Under the pieces are notes generated by a model. That model made no database searches. It had not been told where the DNA came from and was given only the letters and a program-made list of their open reading frames with translations. Positions 54,601 through 63,253 of a DNA stretch of 64,000 nt are shown piece by piece (positions within the stretch are counted from its first letter, which is position 1; each line of letters starts with the position of its first letter). Source of the DNA: Flavobacteriaceae bacterium (GTDB lineage Bacteria; Bacteroidota; Bacteroidia; Flavobacteriales; Flavobacteriaceae); assembly GCA_004762155.1 (NCBI GenBank), contig SIHP01000007.1:1-64000 (forward strand). The letters are read 5' to 3'. The translations under genes and the position numbers were made by a program.

Positions 54601-54960
54601 AATGAGTTAACAGCTCAAAAATGTAACAAGCGAGCTATATTAGAGCCGTTATTAGCATTAATTTCTCCTTATGCTCCTCATATTGCAGAAGAGTTATGGA
54701 GTCAGTTAGGTCATACGGAATCTATTTCAACAGTAGGTTTTCCTGTGTTTGAAGCTTCTCATTTAATAGAAAGTTCTAAAAATTATCCAGTTTCATTTAA
54801 CGGAAAAATGCGTTTTACTATTGAGTTACCTTTAGATATGAGTAAAGAAGAAATAGAAAAAACGGTTATGGCAGATGAAAGAACTGAAGCGCAATTACAA
54901 GGTCGTGAACCTAAAAAAGTAATTGTAGTTCCAGGAAAGATTGTAAACATTGTAGGGTAA
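51610..54960 (+). CDS. leuS: Leucyl-tRNA synthetase with an inserted DUF559 nuclease-like domain
   Basis: 1116 aa, far longer than the ~860 aa of E. coli LeuRS. HIGH is HVGHPLGY (near 48) and KMSKS is VEKMSKSKYN (near 892). Residues ~318-412 form a DUF559/Vsr-like endonuclease domain: LTKAEELLWDELKG, SFLTDYVCLAKNIIVEFAG, RDAYYASQGFNVVRFTDKEV, inserted between GRSQGAMVTF and the editing motif TTRPDTIFG (near 436). Further insertions are near 150-200 (AEDVSTLIAIFETAGN) and 780-885 before KMSKS, as known in Bacteroidota LeuRS. In the nuclease-like part the Asp and Glu positions are present but the ExDG motif reads EFAG, so catalysis is doubtful. Confidence 0.96.
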   Translation: MQYNHQEIEERWQQFWAENQTFRATNNSDKPKYYVLDMFPYPSGAGLHVGHPLGYIASDIYARYKRHKGFNVLHPQGYDSFGLPAEQYAIQTGQHPAKTTEVNIATYRKQLDKIGFSFDWSREVRTSSPEYYKWTQWIFIQLFNSWYNKDTDKAEDVSTLIAIFETAGNAKVNAVAADDITIFSADEWKAFSEKAQQEVLLQYRLTFLSDTEVNWCPALGTVLANDEIVNGLSERGSHPVVRKKMTQWSMRISAYAQRLLDGLQHIDWPNPLKDSQTNWIGRSQGAMVTFKVASSTVQNEGGIVKLSYQELEKLKETRLNLTKAEELLWDELKGKKGATKFKKKYTIGSFLTDYVCLAKNIIVEFAGKEDEAERDAYYASQGFNVVRFTDKEVTENVLGVVAKINDAIQFLKPVEKTAEASSERLVENDYKIEVFTTRPDTIFGVSFMTLAPEHELVSKITTAEQKEAVNTYIEATLKRSERDRMADVKTISGVFTGAYALHPFTGEKVQIWIGDYVLASYGTGAVMAVPCGDERDYAFAKHFGIEIPNIFEGVDISEEAFSDKSKTVIANSDFLNGLKYKKAMKLAIYEMEKRGIGYGKINYRLRDAVFSRQRYWGEPFPVYYKNGMPQMIDAQHLPIVLPEVEKYLPTEDGKPPLGNAEVWAWDTSKNEVVSNDLIDHETVFPLELNTMPGWAGSSWYFNRYMDATNDGEFVSAAAVDYWKEVDLYIGGSEHATGHLLYARFWQKFLFDKGILPVDEFAKKLINQGMILGTSAFVYKATPFVKSGCNIDDSVEELTKKIPAIFISKNTFNTDDEFEKLAKEYLLENKIISDLEIEKLMFVKSPLHVDVSHVNTSDELDVEAFKNWREEFKDAEFILKEEKYVVGREVEKMSKSKYNVVNPDLICEEYGADALRLFEMFLGPLEQTKPWKTSGISGVYSFLKKLWKLYVGEDGVLVSEDEPTKDELKTLHKTIKKVEEDIENFSFNTSVSTFMIAVNELTAQKCNKRAILEPLLALISPYAPHIAEELWSQLGHTESISTVGFPVFEASHLIESSKNYPVSFNGKMRFTIELPLDMSKEEIEKTVMADERTEAQLQGREPKKVIVVPGKIVNIVG

Positions 54961-54979
54961 ATTTAATACCATAAAAAGC

Positions 54980-55015
54980 AAAGACTGTTTTAATAAAATT
55001 AAAGCAGTCTTTTTA
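54980..55015 (+). terminator. Terminator after leuS
   Basis: 15-bp stem AAAGACTGTTTTAAT / ATTAAAGCAGTCTTT with one mismatch and a 3-nt loop, then TTTTATATTT. Confidence 0.85.
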
Positions 55016-55037
55016 TATTTCAATAAAAATAAAACAT

Positions 55038-55292
55038 ATGGATTTCTATGAAATTTTAGGTTTGCTAGCAGCTTCTTTAACTACTGCTTCGTTTTTACCA
55101 CAAGTTTATAAAACATGGAAAACAAAATCAACAGAAGGTTTGTCTTTAACAATGTATTTGGTGTTTTTTCTTGGAATAGTATTCTGGTTAATTTATGGAA
55201 TTCATTTAAATAGTTTACCAATGATTTTAGCAAATGCAATAACCGCTGTATTATCTCTTTTTTTAGTTATTATGAAAATTAGATATAAATAA
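55038..55292 (+). CDS. SemiSWEET sugar transporter (PQ-loop)
   Basis: 84 aa with three transmembrane helices. The PQ motif is in TASFLPQVYKTWKTKSTEGLSL (shown in part: FLPQVYKTWKTKS), followed by LANAITAVLSLFLVI, which is diagnostic of bacterial SemiSWEETs. Works as a dimer carrying small sugars. Isolated gene between two terminators. Confidence 0.92.
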   Translation: MDFYEILGLLAASLTTASFLPQVYKTWKTKSTEGLSLTMYLVFFLGIVFWLIYGIHLNSLPMILANAITAVLSLFLVIMKIRYK

Positions 55293-55349
55293 TTTAAAGT
55301 ATTATTTTCACTCAAAATAAAATTAATAATTTCAATAAAAACGCTAATT

Positions 55350-55787
55350 ATGAGAAACATTTTAAAAGTATTCGTAATTTCATTTTTTTTTTTAGCAAGC
55401 TGTTCATCTGATGAAGACAATTCTTCAAACATTTCAGATTCAAATTTATCTGGAACTGTAAGTGGAGATAGTTTTACCGCAATAGGCGGAAAAGCCTTTG
55501 ATTCTGGAGATGAAGTTTCTATAAATATCACAAACGTTGCAGCAGATTGTGATTCTTTTATTTCTGATTACGATTTGTATGTATCTACAGATGTACCTTT
55601 AGAAGAAGGTACTTATACTAATGCAAACGTTGTTTTTCATAAAGAAGGAGAAACACCTTTTAATTACTTTGGAGGAACAGTAATAATAGAAACAATCACA
55701 GATACATCAATAACTTTAAAAATTAAAGCTGAATCTGGTTCAGATGACACAGTAGAAGGTACATTTACAGTTGATTATTGTATTTAA
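55350..55787 (+). CDS. Hypothetical lipoprotein (beta-sandwich)
   Basis: 145 aa. Lipobox FFLASCSSDEDN gives Cys about residue 18. The mature part is acidic and beta-rich (ISDYDLYVSTDVPLEEGTY, then FNYFGGTVIIETI), probably displayed on the outer membrane. Function unknown; a clear terminator follows. Confidence 0.7.
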   Translation: MRNILKVFVISFFFLASCSSDEDNSSNISDSNLSGTVSGDSFTAIGGKAFDSGDEVSINITNVAADCDSFISDYDLYVSTDVPLEEGTYTNANVVFHKEGETPFNYFGGTVIIETITDTSITLKIKAESGSDDTVEGTFTVDYCI

Positions 55788-55802
55788 AATAAATTTAGAT
55801 TC

Positions 55803-55837
55803 AAAAAGCATCACATTAGTATTATGTGATGCTTTTC
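55803..55837 (+). terminator. Terminator after the lipoprotein gene
   Basis: Perfect 13-bp stem AAAAGCATCACAT / ATGTGATGCTTTT with a 7-nt loop. Confidence 0.85.
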
Positions 55838-55909
55838 TGTTTAAAAAAATAAGTATCTTGTAAAGAATATATTGTTGTTTCGACTAATAACGACTTCTAA
55901 AATAATAGC

Positions 55910-57109
55910 TTGAATTTTTGTAAAAGAACACATAACGCACGTTTTTTCTCTTCAGTAAAAGAAATTCCTGAAGATATTTGGCTTGATTTAAATTGCATGA
56001 CCAATGTATATTTTAGTCCAGACTATTTACTGGCAATTGCTAAAAATCATCCAAAAATTCAATTCTCTTATATTGTTTTATTTAATAATGATGAAAAACC
56101 AATAGCATTTTCAACCGTACAAATTGTAGATTTTCATATAAATAGTGTTCAAAATGATGATTTTTTCTCTTTAGAAAAAATGAAACACTTTTTGCATCAT
56201 TTACGAATTATTCCGTTAAAAGAAACATTTAAAATTTTAACCTGTGGAAATACTTTTGTGAGTGGAGAACATGGTATTTTTATTAAAGAATTTGAAAATA
56301 AACAAGCGGTTATACAAGAATTAGCAAAGGCTGTAGTTGATTTTGTAGATACAGATCCTAAGTTAAAAAAAGAGGTAAAAGCATTTATGCTAAAAGATTT
56401 TGAAAAAGAATCGTTAATTATTTCTGATGAACTACATGAATCTAATTATTATTCTTTTAATGTAGAACCAAATATGTACATGAATATTGATCCTGATTGG
56501 AAAGATTTTAATGGGTATTTGGCAGCTATGAAAACAAAATTTCGAGTAAAAGCTAAAAAAGCGATCAAACTTAGTACTCCATTAGAAATAATTAGTGTTA
56601 CAGAAAATAATATAGATGATTACCTAAAAGAGATGACAAGTTTATATAAAAACGTGTCTTCAAATGCAGGCTTTAATCTAGGTACTTTTAATTTAGATAC
56701 TTATAAAGAGTTGAAAAATAAATTAGGAGAAAAATATATTGTGCAAGCCTATTTATTGGATAATAAGTTAATTGGTTTTTTATCAGGTATGATAAATAAG
56801 AATATACTAGACGCTCATTTTGTGGGAATTGATTATAGTAAGAACAGAGAATTTGCTATTTATCAGCGTATTTTATACGATTATATAACCATTGCTATAG
56901 AAAGAAAACTATCAACTATAAACTTTGGAAGAACAGCTAGTGAAATTAAAAGTTCTGTTGGAGCCGTTCCGCAAGATTTAACTATTTATTTGCGTCATAA
57001 AAAAAGCATTCCTAATAAATTTTTAAGCTTGTTTTTAAATAAAATTAAACCAACAGCTTTCAATCAAAAAAATCCTTTTAAAGACAAAAGTTTTGTTGAG
57101 AAAGCCTAA
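55910..57109 (+). CDS. Acetyltransferase-fold protein of the 'peptidogalycan biosynthesis'/DUF482-like type (TTG start)
   Basis: 399 aa from TTG 55910 (MNFCKRTHNARFFSSV); the next ATG would lose 29 conserved-looking residues. GNAT-like features are KFRVKAKKAIKLSTPLE, SLYKNVSSNAGFNLGTF, IGFLSGMI and YSKNREFAIYQRILYDYI; the last resembles the acetyl-CoA fold end of DUF482 or BioF2-like proteins. The substrate is unknown. It precedes tesB by 31 nt. Confidence 0.78.
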   Translation: MNFCKRTHNARFFSSVKEIPEDIWLDLNCMTNVYFSPDYLLAIAKNHPKIQFSYIVLFNNDEKPIAFSTVQIVDFHINSVQNDDFFSLEKMKHFLHHLRIIPLKETFKILTCGNTFVSGEHGIFIKEFENKQAVIQELAKAVVDFVDTDPKLKKEVKAFMLKDFEKESLIISDELHESNYYSFNVEPNMYMNIDPDWKDFNGYLAAMKTKFRVKAKKAIKLSTPLEIISVTENNIDDYLKEMTSLYKNVSSNAGFNLGTFNLDTYKELKNKLGEKYIVQAYLLDNKLIGFLSGMINKNILDAHFVGIDYSKNREFAIYQRILYDYITIAIERKLSTINFGRTASEIKSSVGAVPQDLTIYLRHKKSIPNKFLSLFLNKIKPTAFNQKNPFKDKSFVEKA

Positions 57110-57140
57110 TCTGGTATCTTTACTTGGCAAATTATAAAGG

Positions 57141-58007
57141 ATGAAAAACACACAAGAATTACTAGATATTCTTATTCTTGAAGATATTGGAAACAACAAC
57201 TACCAAGGAAATAGTAAAGACATTGGAAGTCCTAATGTTTTTGGAGGTCAAGTATTAGCTCAATCTTTAAACGCAGCACACAGAACTGTTCCGGAAGAAC
57301 GAATTTTACATTCATTACATTCCTATTTTTTAGAGCCAGGAAATTTAGATATTCCCATACGCTATAATGTGCAAGTTATTAGAGATGGTGGAAGTTTTTC
57401 TACTCGAAGAGTTACTGCTTACCAAGGTGATATTACTATATTTATTTTAGCCTGTTCTTTTCATAAAAAACAAGAAGGTTATGAACATCAAATGCCAATT
57501 AAAAAAGGAATTAAGCAACCTGAAGAGTTATTAAGTTGGAAAGATATGTTAACCCAATTTGGTGATTTTCTTCCTAAGAAAACAAAAGCTTTTTTAGAAA
57601 TAGATCGTCCTATAGATTTTAAACCTGTTCATGTTCCTAATCCAGCAGAAAAAAAAGATTTGCCACCAATTGTAGATGTTTGGTTTAAGTTAAGAGGAGA
57701 TGCAACAACGCTTGATTTAAAAACAAAACAACAAATACTTACGTATATATCTGATTATAATATTTTAACGGCTTGTTTAAATCCAAATGCTAGTAAAGCC
57801 AATTTTGGAAATACTCAAATGGCAAGTTTAGATCATTCGATGTGGTTTTATAGAGATTTTGATTTTAACGATTGGATGTTGTTTTCAATAGAAAGTCCTA
57901 ATTCATTTGGAGCACGGGGTTTTGCTTGTGGTAATATTTATACAAGAAATGGAGAATTAATCGCTTCAGTAGCACAAGAAGGATTAATGCGTCCAATGAA
58001 AAAGTAA
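57141..58007 (+). CDS. tesB: Acyl-CoA thioesterase II
   Basis: 288 aa double-hotdog protein. Motifs: FGGQVLAQSLNAAHRTVP, HSLHSYFLEPG, and in the second domain MASLDHSMWFYRDFDF, which holds the catalytic Asp/Gln/Thr set of TesB proteins. Releases free fatty acids from acyl-CoAs in the cytoplasm. Possibly co-transcribed with the 55910 gene. Confidence 0.93.
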   Translation: MKNTQELLDILILEDIGNNNYQGNSKDIGSPNVFGGQVLAQSLNAAHRTVPEERILHSLHSYFLEPGNLDIPIRYNVQVIRDGGSFSTRRVTAYQGDITIFILACSFHKKQEGYEHQMPIKKGIKQPEELLSWKDMLTQFGDFLPKKTKAFLEIDRPIDFKPVHVPNPAEKKDLPPIVDVWFKLRGDATTLDLKTKQQILTYISDYNILTACLNPNASKANFGNTQMASLDHSMWFYRDFDFNDWMLFSIESPNSFGARGFACGNIYTRNGELIASVAQEGLMRPMKK

Positions 58008-58088
58008 TGTGTTTATTTAATACAAAAATGTTTAGTAATTTGTTAGTTTTGTTACTTTCTTAAGAATAATTAGAAATAAAAATTTAAA

Positions 58089-58433
58089 ATGAGTTCATAC
58101 GTGTATGTTTTATCCGTAAACGGATTGTTATTAGTTATAAGTTTGATTTTATATTTTTTTCCACCAAAAAAAATAAACTTTTTGTACGGGTACAGAACTA
58201 ATAAAAGTATTAAAAATGATGTTACATGGAATTTTGCAAACTCTTTTTTTAGCAAACAATTATTAATGTATTCAGCAATTTCTTTTGTTTTTGCAATGAT
58301 ATTGGCTTTTATAAATCCAATTATTAGCTGGCAACCTATGGCAATTATGTTATTGGCAATTGCTGTTTCGGTAATTAAAACAGAACAACAATTGTTTAAT
58401 AATTTTGATGAAGACGGAAATAAAAAAAAGTAG
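58089..58433 (+). CDS. SdpI-family membrane protein
   Basis: 114 aa with three transmembrane segments. The SdpI signature FLYGYRTNKSIKNDVTWNFAN lies between the first and second (INFLYGYRT, then NDVTWNFAN). In Bacillus SdpI confers immunity to a killing peptide, but most homologues are of unknown role. It is 8 nt upstream of the M28 peptidase. Confidence 0.88.
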   Translation: MSSYVYVLSVNGLLLVISLILYFFPPKKINFLYGYRTNKSIKNDVTWNFANSFFSKQLLMYSAISFVFAMILAFINPIISWQPMAIMLLAIAVSVIKTEQQLFNNFDEDGNKKK

Positions 58434-58441
58434 TTATTATA

Positions 58442-59380
58442 ATGAAAAACATAGCAATATTAATCACATTCTTCCTTTTTTATAATTGTTCTCCTCAAGA
58501 AAAGAAAGATGGTTTAGATATTGATAAAATTGCTCTGACAAGAATAAAAAACGACTTAAAAAGGATTACAAAAACTCCAAAACCAAGAAATTATCAAAAT
58601 TTAAAAACGCTTAATAAAACAGCTCTTTTTATTAAAGAAGAACTGCAAAAGGTAAGTGATACTACATATTATCAGAACTTTATCGTCAATAATAACATAT
58701 ACAAAAATGTAATAGGTTCTTTAGGATTAGAAAATGAAAAACGTATTATTATTGGTGCACATTATGATGTTTGTGGTGATTCAGAAGGTGCAGATGATAA
58801 TGCCAGTGGAATAGTTGGTTTATTAGAGTTGGCACGTAAACTATCAAAAGAAAAATTAAAATATCGTATAGATTTTGTTGCATATACATTAGAAGAACCT
58901 CCTTTTTTTAGAACAGAACAAATGGGGAGTTATATCCACGCAAAATATTTGTTTGATACTAAAATTCCTGTCAAGGGAATGCTTTGTTTAGAAAGTATCG
59001 GTTATTTTAGTGAAAAACCAAATTCGCAAAACTTCCCTGTAAAAGAAATGAGCTTAAAATATGGTACTAAAGGTGATTTTATAACTGTAGTACAAAACCA
59101 TAAAGCAAGAGAATTTAGTAATCAAATTAAACGATTAATGGAAAATAAATCATTACTAAAAACGGAATCTTTTAAGGGAAATTCAAATGTTAGAGGTGTA
59201 GATTTTTCAGATCACTTAAACTATTGGAAATTTAATTACGACGCTGTAATGATTACCAATACAGCATTTTTTAGAAATAAAAATTATCATACAAACAAAG
59301 ACGTAATACAAACATTAGATCTCCCAAAAATGATGTTGGTTATTGAACAAATTTATCAAACGATAAAAGAATTAAAGTAA
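58442..59380 (+). CDS. M28-family zinc metallopeptidase, lipoprotein
   Basis: 312 aa. Lipobox FFLFYNCSPQE gives Cys about residue 16. Metal and catalytic residues: GAHYDVCGDSEGADDNASG (His-Asp, then bridging Asp), TLEEPPFF (catalytic and metal Glu) and a late His in KNYHTNKD. Aminopeptidase or glutaminyl-cyclase-like activity in the periplasm or on the outer membrane is likely. Convergent with the SCO gene, one nt apart. Confidence 0.9.
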   Translation: MKNIAILITFFLFYNCSPQEKKDGLDIDKIALTRIKNDLKRITKTPKPRNYQNLKTLNKTALFIKEELQKVSDTTYYQNFIVNNNIYKNVIGSLGLENEKRIIIGAHYDVCGDSEGADDNASGIVGLLELARKLSKEKLKYRIDFVAYTLEEPPFFRTEQMGSYIHAKYLFDTKIPVKGMLCLESIGYFSEKPNSQNFPVKEMSLKYGTKGDFITVVQNHKAREFSNQIKRLMENKSLLKTESFKGNSNVRGVDFSDHLNYWKFNYDAVMITNTAFFRNKNYHTNKDVIQTLDLPKMMLVIEQIYQTIKELK

Positions 59381-59381
59381 C

Positions 59382-60062
59382 CTACTTTTTTTTATACTCC
59401 TCTTTTAATAAAAGAATATCTTCAATAATTTTTTGCATGTTTTCTTTTTCGGTTCCATCATAAATACCACGAATTCGTCTTTCTTTATCTATTAAAACAA
59501 AGTTTTCGGTATGAATAAAATCATCTTCATCACCATTTCCTTCATCTAAAACGGCAAAATAGCTCTTACGAGCTAAATTATAGATGTGTTTTTTGCTTCC
59601 AGTGGTAACATTCCATTTTCCATCAATAATTCCTTTATTGTTGGCGTATTCGCGTAAAACAGCAACGCTATCTATCTTTGGAGTAACAGAATGTGATAAT
59701 AACATAATATCATCATCATTTTTAAAATACTCTTGTAATTCACTCATGTTATACGCCATTGGTATACAAATGCCTTTACAACTAGCAAAAAAGAAATCGG
59801 CTACATAAATTTTATTTTCGTAATCTTTATTGGTAATGGTTTCTCCATTTTGGTTGATTAATTTAAAATCACCAACAGTATGGTTTTTTGTTTTATTTCT
59901 GATAGAATTATGCACTAATCTAGGATTAACATCTGCAGGATTGTAAATAGGTAATTTATTATCTGACTTCACCAAAAAATAAAAAATTGGGATAACGATT
60001 ACTGAAAAAACAAGTAAAAAAAGAAGTGTATTACGTGATTTTTTAAAGAAATTTAGTTCCAT
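59382..60062 (-). CDS. SCO1/SenC family protein
   Basis: 226 aa from ATG 60062 (MELNFFKKSRNTLLF). A longer frame to 60140 is rejected because it adds a second hydrophobic stretch without a start context. One membrane anchor, then a thioredoxin-fold domain with the copper/redox motif ASCKGIC and the conserved His in DFIHTENFV. It delivers copper to cytochrome oxidase or acts as a thiol-disulfide factor. Confidence 0.92.
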   Translation of the reverse strand: MELNFFKKSRNTLLFLLVFSVIVIPIFYFLVKSDNKLPIYNPADVNPRLVHNSIRNKTKNHTVGDFKLINQNGETITNKDYENKIYVADFFFASCKGICIPMAYNMSELQEYFKNDDDIMLLSHSVTPKIDSVAVLREYANNKGIIDGKWNVTTGSKKHIYNLARKSYFAVLDEGNGDEDDFIHTENFVLIDKERRIRGIYDGTEKENMQKIIEDILLLKEEYKKK

Positions 60063-60172
60063 TTTATCAAAATATACAACAAAAATACAGCTAAAAAGTA
60101 GCAGTATCCTAAAATCTTTGTTAAAACCTAAGGCAACCAAATACTAATCTTTTAGAACTCTTTTGAAAAACG

Positions 60173-60180
60173 TACATTTG
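60173..60180 (+). promoter_or_regulatory. rseP -7 box (TACATTTG)
   Basis: Full TAnnTTTG match 29 nt before the rseP ATG. Confidence 0.55.
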
Positions 60181-60209
60181 CTAAATTTTAAATTCGACAA
60201 AAAACCTTT

Positions 60210-61556
60210 ATGGAAATTTTAATAAGAGCATCACAATTTATTTTGAGTTTATCCTTACTTATCGTTTTACACGAATTAGGGCATTTTATACCTGCAAAAT
60301 TATTTAAAACGAAAGTAGAGAAGTTCTATTTGTTTTTCGATTATAAGTTTTCATTATTTAAGAAAAAGATTGGCGATACTGTTTACGGTATTGGCTGGAT
60401 TCCTTTGGGTGGTTATGTAAAAATAGCCGGTATGATTGATGAAAGTATGGACAAAGAACAGATGTTAGAAGAACCAAAACCTTGGGAATTTCGTTCTAAG
60501 CCAGCATGGCAACGTTTAATTATTATGTTAGGTGGGGTTTTTGTGAATTTTGTTTTGGGTTGGTTTATTTATGTTTGCTTATTATGGGCTTATGGAGAAA
60601 GATATTTACCAAATGAAAGTGTAAAAGATGGTGTTTGGGTACAAGATTCATTGGCAATTAATTTAGGATTGGAAACTGGTGATAAAATATTAACTGTAGA
60701 TGGAGAATCAATTAAAAAATTCCATCAATTACCTTTAGAATTTATTAATGGAAATAAATATACTGTTGAAAGAAATGGAACAGTTTTAGAAAAAGATATT
60801 CCAGTAGATTTTATATCAAAATTATTAGATAGAGGAAAAGAAGCAAGAGGATTTGTATCGTATCGTTTACCTTTTATTATTAATGAAGTATCTAAAGATT
60901 CTCCAAACCTTAATAGCGGTTTAAAGCCTAAAGATATCGTTGTAAGTATTAATGGTGTGTCTACACGTTATTTTGATCAAGCTAAAATAGAGCTTGATAA
61001 AAACAAGAGTAAAGAAATAAACGTTACCGTAAAAAGAAACGAAACAGAAGTAACTTTGCCTATTAAAGTAACAAAAGAAGGTAAAATAGGTGTTAGTTAT
61101 GGTTTAGTGTCATTAATAGATTTAGAAAAGTTAGGCTATTATGATCTAGCGGAAAAAAAGTATTCTTTTAGTGAAGCAATTCCAGCTGGAACAGAAAAAG
61201 CTTGGAGTACATTAACGAACTATATTAAGCAGTTAAAAAAGGTTTTTAATCCGAGTACAGGGGCATATAAAGGTTTAGGAGGATTTAAATCTATCATGGA
61301 TGTTTTTCCAAGTACATGGAGTTGGGAAAGTTTTTGGGGAATTACTGCGTTTTTATCTATTATGCTTGGATTTATGAATTTATTACCTATTCCTGCTTTG
61401 GATGGAGGACATGTAGTGTTTACACTTTGGGAAATGATAACTGGTAAGAAACCTAGCGATAAGTTTTTAGAATATGCACAAGTAGTTGGTTTTGTGTTAT
61501 TATTATCATTACTACTATTTGCTAATGGAAATGATATATACCGATCGTTTAAGTAA
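60210..61556 (+). CDS. rseP: RIP metalloprotease RseP
   Basis: 448 aa site-2 protease. The zinc motif HELGH is residues 21-25 in the first transmembrane helix; PDZ-like domains follow (SGLKPKDIVVSINGV), and the LDGGH motif (PIPALDGGHVVFTL) is near 400. It performs regulated intramembrane cleavage, for example of anti-sigma factors. Own promoter and terminator. Confidence 0.97.
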   Translation: MEILIRASQFILSLSLLIVLHELGHFIPAKLFKTKVEKFYLFFDYKFSLFKKKIGDTVYGIGWIPLGGYVKIAGMIDESMDKEQMLEEPKPWEFRSKPAWQRLIIMLGGVFVNFVLGWFIYVCLLWAYGERYLPNESVKDGVWVQDSLAINLGLETGDKILTVDGESIKKFHQLPLEFINGNKYTVERNGTVLEKDIPVDFISKLLDRGKEARGFVSYRLPFIINEVSKDSPNLNSGLKPKDIVVSINGVSTRYFDQAKIELDKNKSKEINVTVKRNETEVTLPIKVTKEGKIGVSYGLVSLIDLEKLGYYDLAEKKYSFSEAIPAGTEKAWSTLTNYIKQLKKVFNPSTGAYKGLGGFKSIMDVFPSTWSWESFWGITAFLSIMLGFMNLLPIPALDGGHVVFTLWEMITGKKPSDKFLEYAQVVGFVLLLSLLLFANGNDIYRSFK

Positions 61557-61577
61557 GAAATTCTAATTTCATAAAAA

Positions 61578-61617
61578 TATAAAAAGAGTAATTCAAAAAA
61601 GAGTTACTCTTTTTATA
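61578..61617. terminator. Bidirectional terminator after rseP
   Basis: Stem AAAAAGAGTAA / TTACTCTTTTT with a 12-nt loop, T runs on both strands. The stop codon of the minus-strand zinc-ribbon gene overlaps it. Confidence 0.85.
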
Positions 61618-61768
61618 TTTTAAGAGATATATTTAAAAAAGAAAACCAAGTATATTCTATATTACAGTTATCGCAAGCATATGTTTTAGTACCTGGGATT
61701 AATCGTACTAAAGGTTTTCTTTTCATTCTATGTTTTGATTGAGATTTACATTTTGGACATGCTTTCAT
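61613..61768 (-). CDS. 51-aa zinc-ribbon protein
   Basis: Starts MKACPKCKSQSKHRMKRK and carries two Cys pairs, CPKC and CDNC (in TYACDNCNIEYTW), spaced as in a zinc ribbon, with a basic middle. It is too short for common ORF cut-offs but is bounded by a terminator just after the stop and has a normal ATG. Probably a small metal- or nucleic-acid-binding protein; function unknown. Confidence 0.7.
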   Translation of the reverse strand: MKACPKCKSQSKHRMKRKPLVRLIPGTKTYACDNCNIEYTWFSFLNISLKI

Positions 61769-62095
61769 GATAGGTGTTTTTAGTTGGTTTAGATATTGGT
61801 AATTTATAAAAAAAAAGCATTTTTTTATAAGTGAAATCCCTGTTTTTTATTAGCGATTAGTGTTATTTATTTCTTTGTAAAAATGATATTATTTATAATT
61901 ACTACTAATTATAAAATAAAAAATATTAGAAGCTTTTATAACTATTAAAAATCGTTGCAATTAACAAAATAGCTTTGTCAATATTTGGTCAAAAAACATC
62001 AAAAACCGGTCAATTTTTGCAAGTAAACCTATAAGAATATAGGTTTGATAATAGAAAAGGTTTTCTACCCATACTTAAGAAGTAGTAAGGGCTTA
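61769..62095. other. 327-nt gap between the zinc-ribbon gene and bioB
   Basis: No gene seen. It contains a perfect 9-bp hairpin AAACCTATA-AGAA-TATAGGTTT (62025-62046) and two GGTCAA motifs (around 61987 and 62009). Confidence 0.5.
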
Positions 62096-62140
62096 AAAAA
62101 ACAAAACTCATTAAGAATAACCTTAATGAGTTTTGTTTTT
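62096..62140 (-). terminator. Terminator after bioB
   Basis: Long stem containing AAAACTCATTAAG / CTTAATGAGTTTT with an AATAAC loop; on the minus strand it is followed by T7. Confidence 0.9.
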
Positions 62141-62155
62141 ATGTAGATATATAAT

Positions 62156-63253
62156 TTATGCTTTTAAAGCTTTTCCTTTTTCTTTAGCAGCTTCATTACG
62201 ATCAATTTTATGCTCTGGACGTGTCCATTTTGGTTTCTCACCTAAAGCTTCAAATTTCGAGTCTTTAGCTTCAATTGTTTGTGGTTGTACTTTTTTAGTA
62301 AATGGTTTTTGTGGATTTAATCCTAATAATTTAAACATTTTCATGTCTTCATTTACATCAGGATTAGGAGTTGTTAATAACTTATCTCCAGCAAAAATAG
62401 AATTTGCTCCTGCAAAGAAACACATCGCTTGTCCTTCTCTACTCATTTGAGTTCTTCCGGCAGATAAACGAACTTGAGTTTCTGGTAAAACAATTCTAGT
62501 TGTTGCCACCATACGAATCATATCCCAAATTTCAACAGGTTTTTCATCTTCTAAAGGTGTTCCTTCAACCGCTACTAAAGCGTTAATTGGTGTAGATTCT
62601 GGTTGCGGATTTAATGTTGATAAAGCAACTAACATTCCTGCTCTATCTTCAGCACTTTCTCCCATTCCAATAATTCCACCAGAACAAACAGTTACGTTTG
62701 TTTTACGAACATTATCAATAGTATCTAATCTATCTTGATAACCACGTGTAGAAATCACTTCTTTATAATATTCCTCAGAAGAATCTAAATTATGATTGTA
62801 AGCATATAAACCAGCTTCTGCCAAACGTTGTGCTTGGTTTTCAGTAACCATTCCTAACGTACAACAAACCTCCATATCTAGTTTATTTATGGTTCTTACC
62901 ATATCTAAAACCTGATCAAATTCTGGTCCGTCTTTTACATTACGCCAAGCTGCTCCCATACAAACACGAGAACTTCCACTTTCTCTTGCTCTTAAAGCTT
63001 GTGCTTTCACCTGATTTACAGTCATTAAATCATTTCCTTCAACTCCGGTATGGTATCTTGCTGCTTGCGGACAATATCCACAATCTTCAGAACATCCTCC
63101 TGTTTTTATAGAAAGTAAGGTAGAAACCTGCACCACATTTGGATCGTGTTGTAGTCTATGAATCGTTGCTGCTTCATATAACAACTCCATTAATGGCTTG
63201 TTGTATATTTCTAATATTTCTTCTTTCGTCCAGTTATGTCTTACTTCACTCAT
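62156..63253 (-). CDS. bioB: Biotin synthase
   Basis: 365 aa from ATG 63253 (MSEVRHNWTKEEIL); the longer frame adds a hydrophobic lead with no start context. Radical-SAM CxxxCxxC is GGCSEDCGYCPQ; RVCMGAAWR, YNHNLDSSEEYY, and SAGRTQMSREGQAMCFFAGAN (last part AMCFFAGAN) fit BioB. Inserts sulfur into dethiobiotin. No bioA, bioD or bioF is adjacent. An Ala/Lys-rich C-terminus extends beyond the core. Confidence 0.96.
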   Translation of the reverse strand: MSEVRHNWTKEEILEIYNKPLMELLYEAATIHRLQHDPNVVQVSTLLSIKTGGCSEDCGYCPQAARYHTGVEGNDLMTVNQVKAQALRARESGSSRVCMGAAWRNVKDGPEFDQVLDMVRTINKLDMEVCCTLGMVTENQAQRLAEAGLYAYNHNLDSSEEYYKEVISTRGYQDRLDTIDNVRKTNVTVCSGGIIGMGESAEDRAGMLVALSTLNPQPESTPINALVAVEGTPLEDEKPVEIWDMIRMVATTRIVLPETQVRLSAGRTQMSREGQAMCFFAGANSIFAGDKLLTTPNPDVNEDMKMFKLLGLNPQKPFTKKVQPQTIEAKDSKFEALGEKPKWTRPEHKIDRNEAAKEKGKALKA

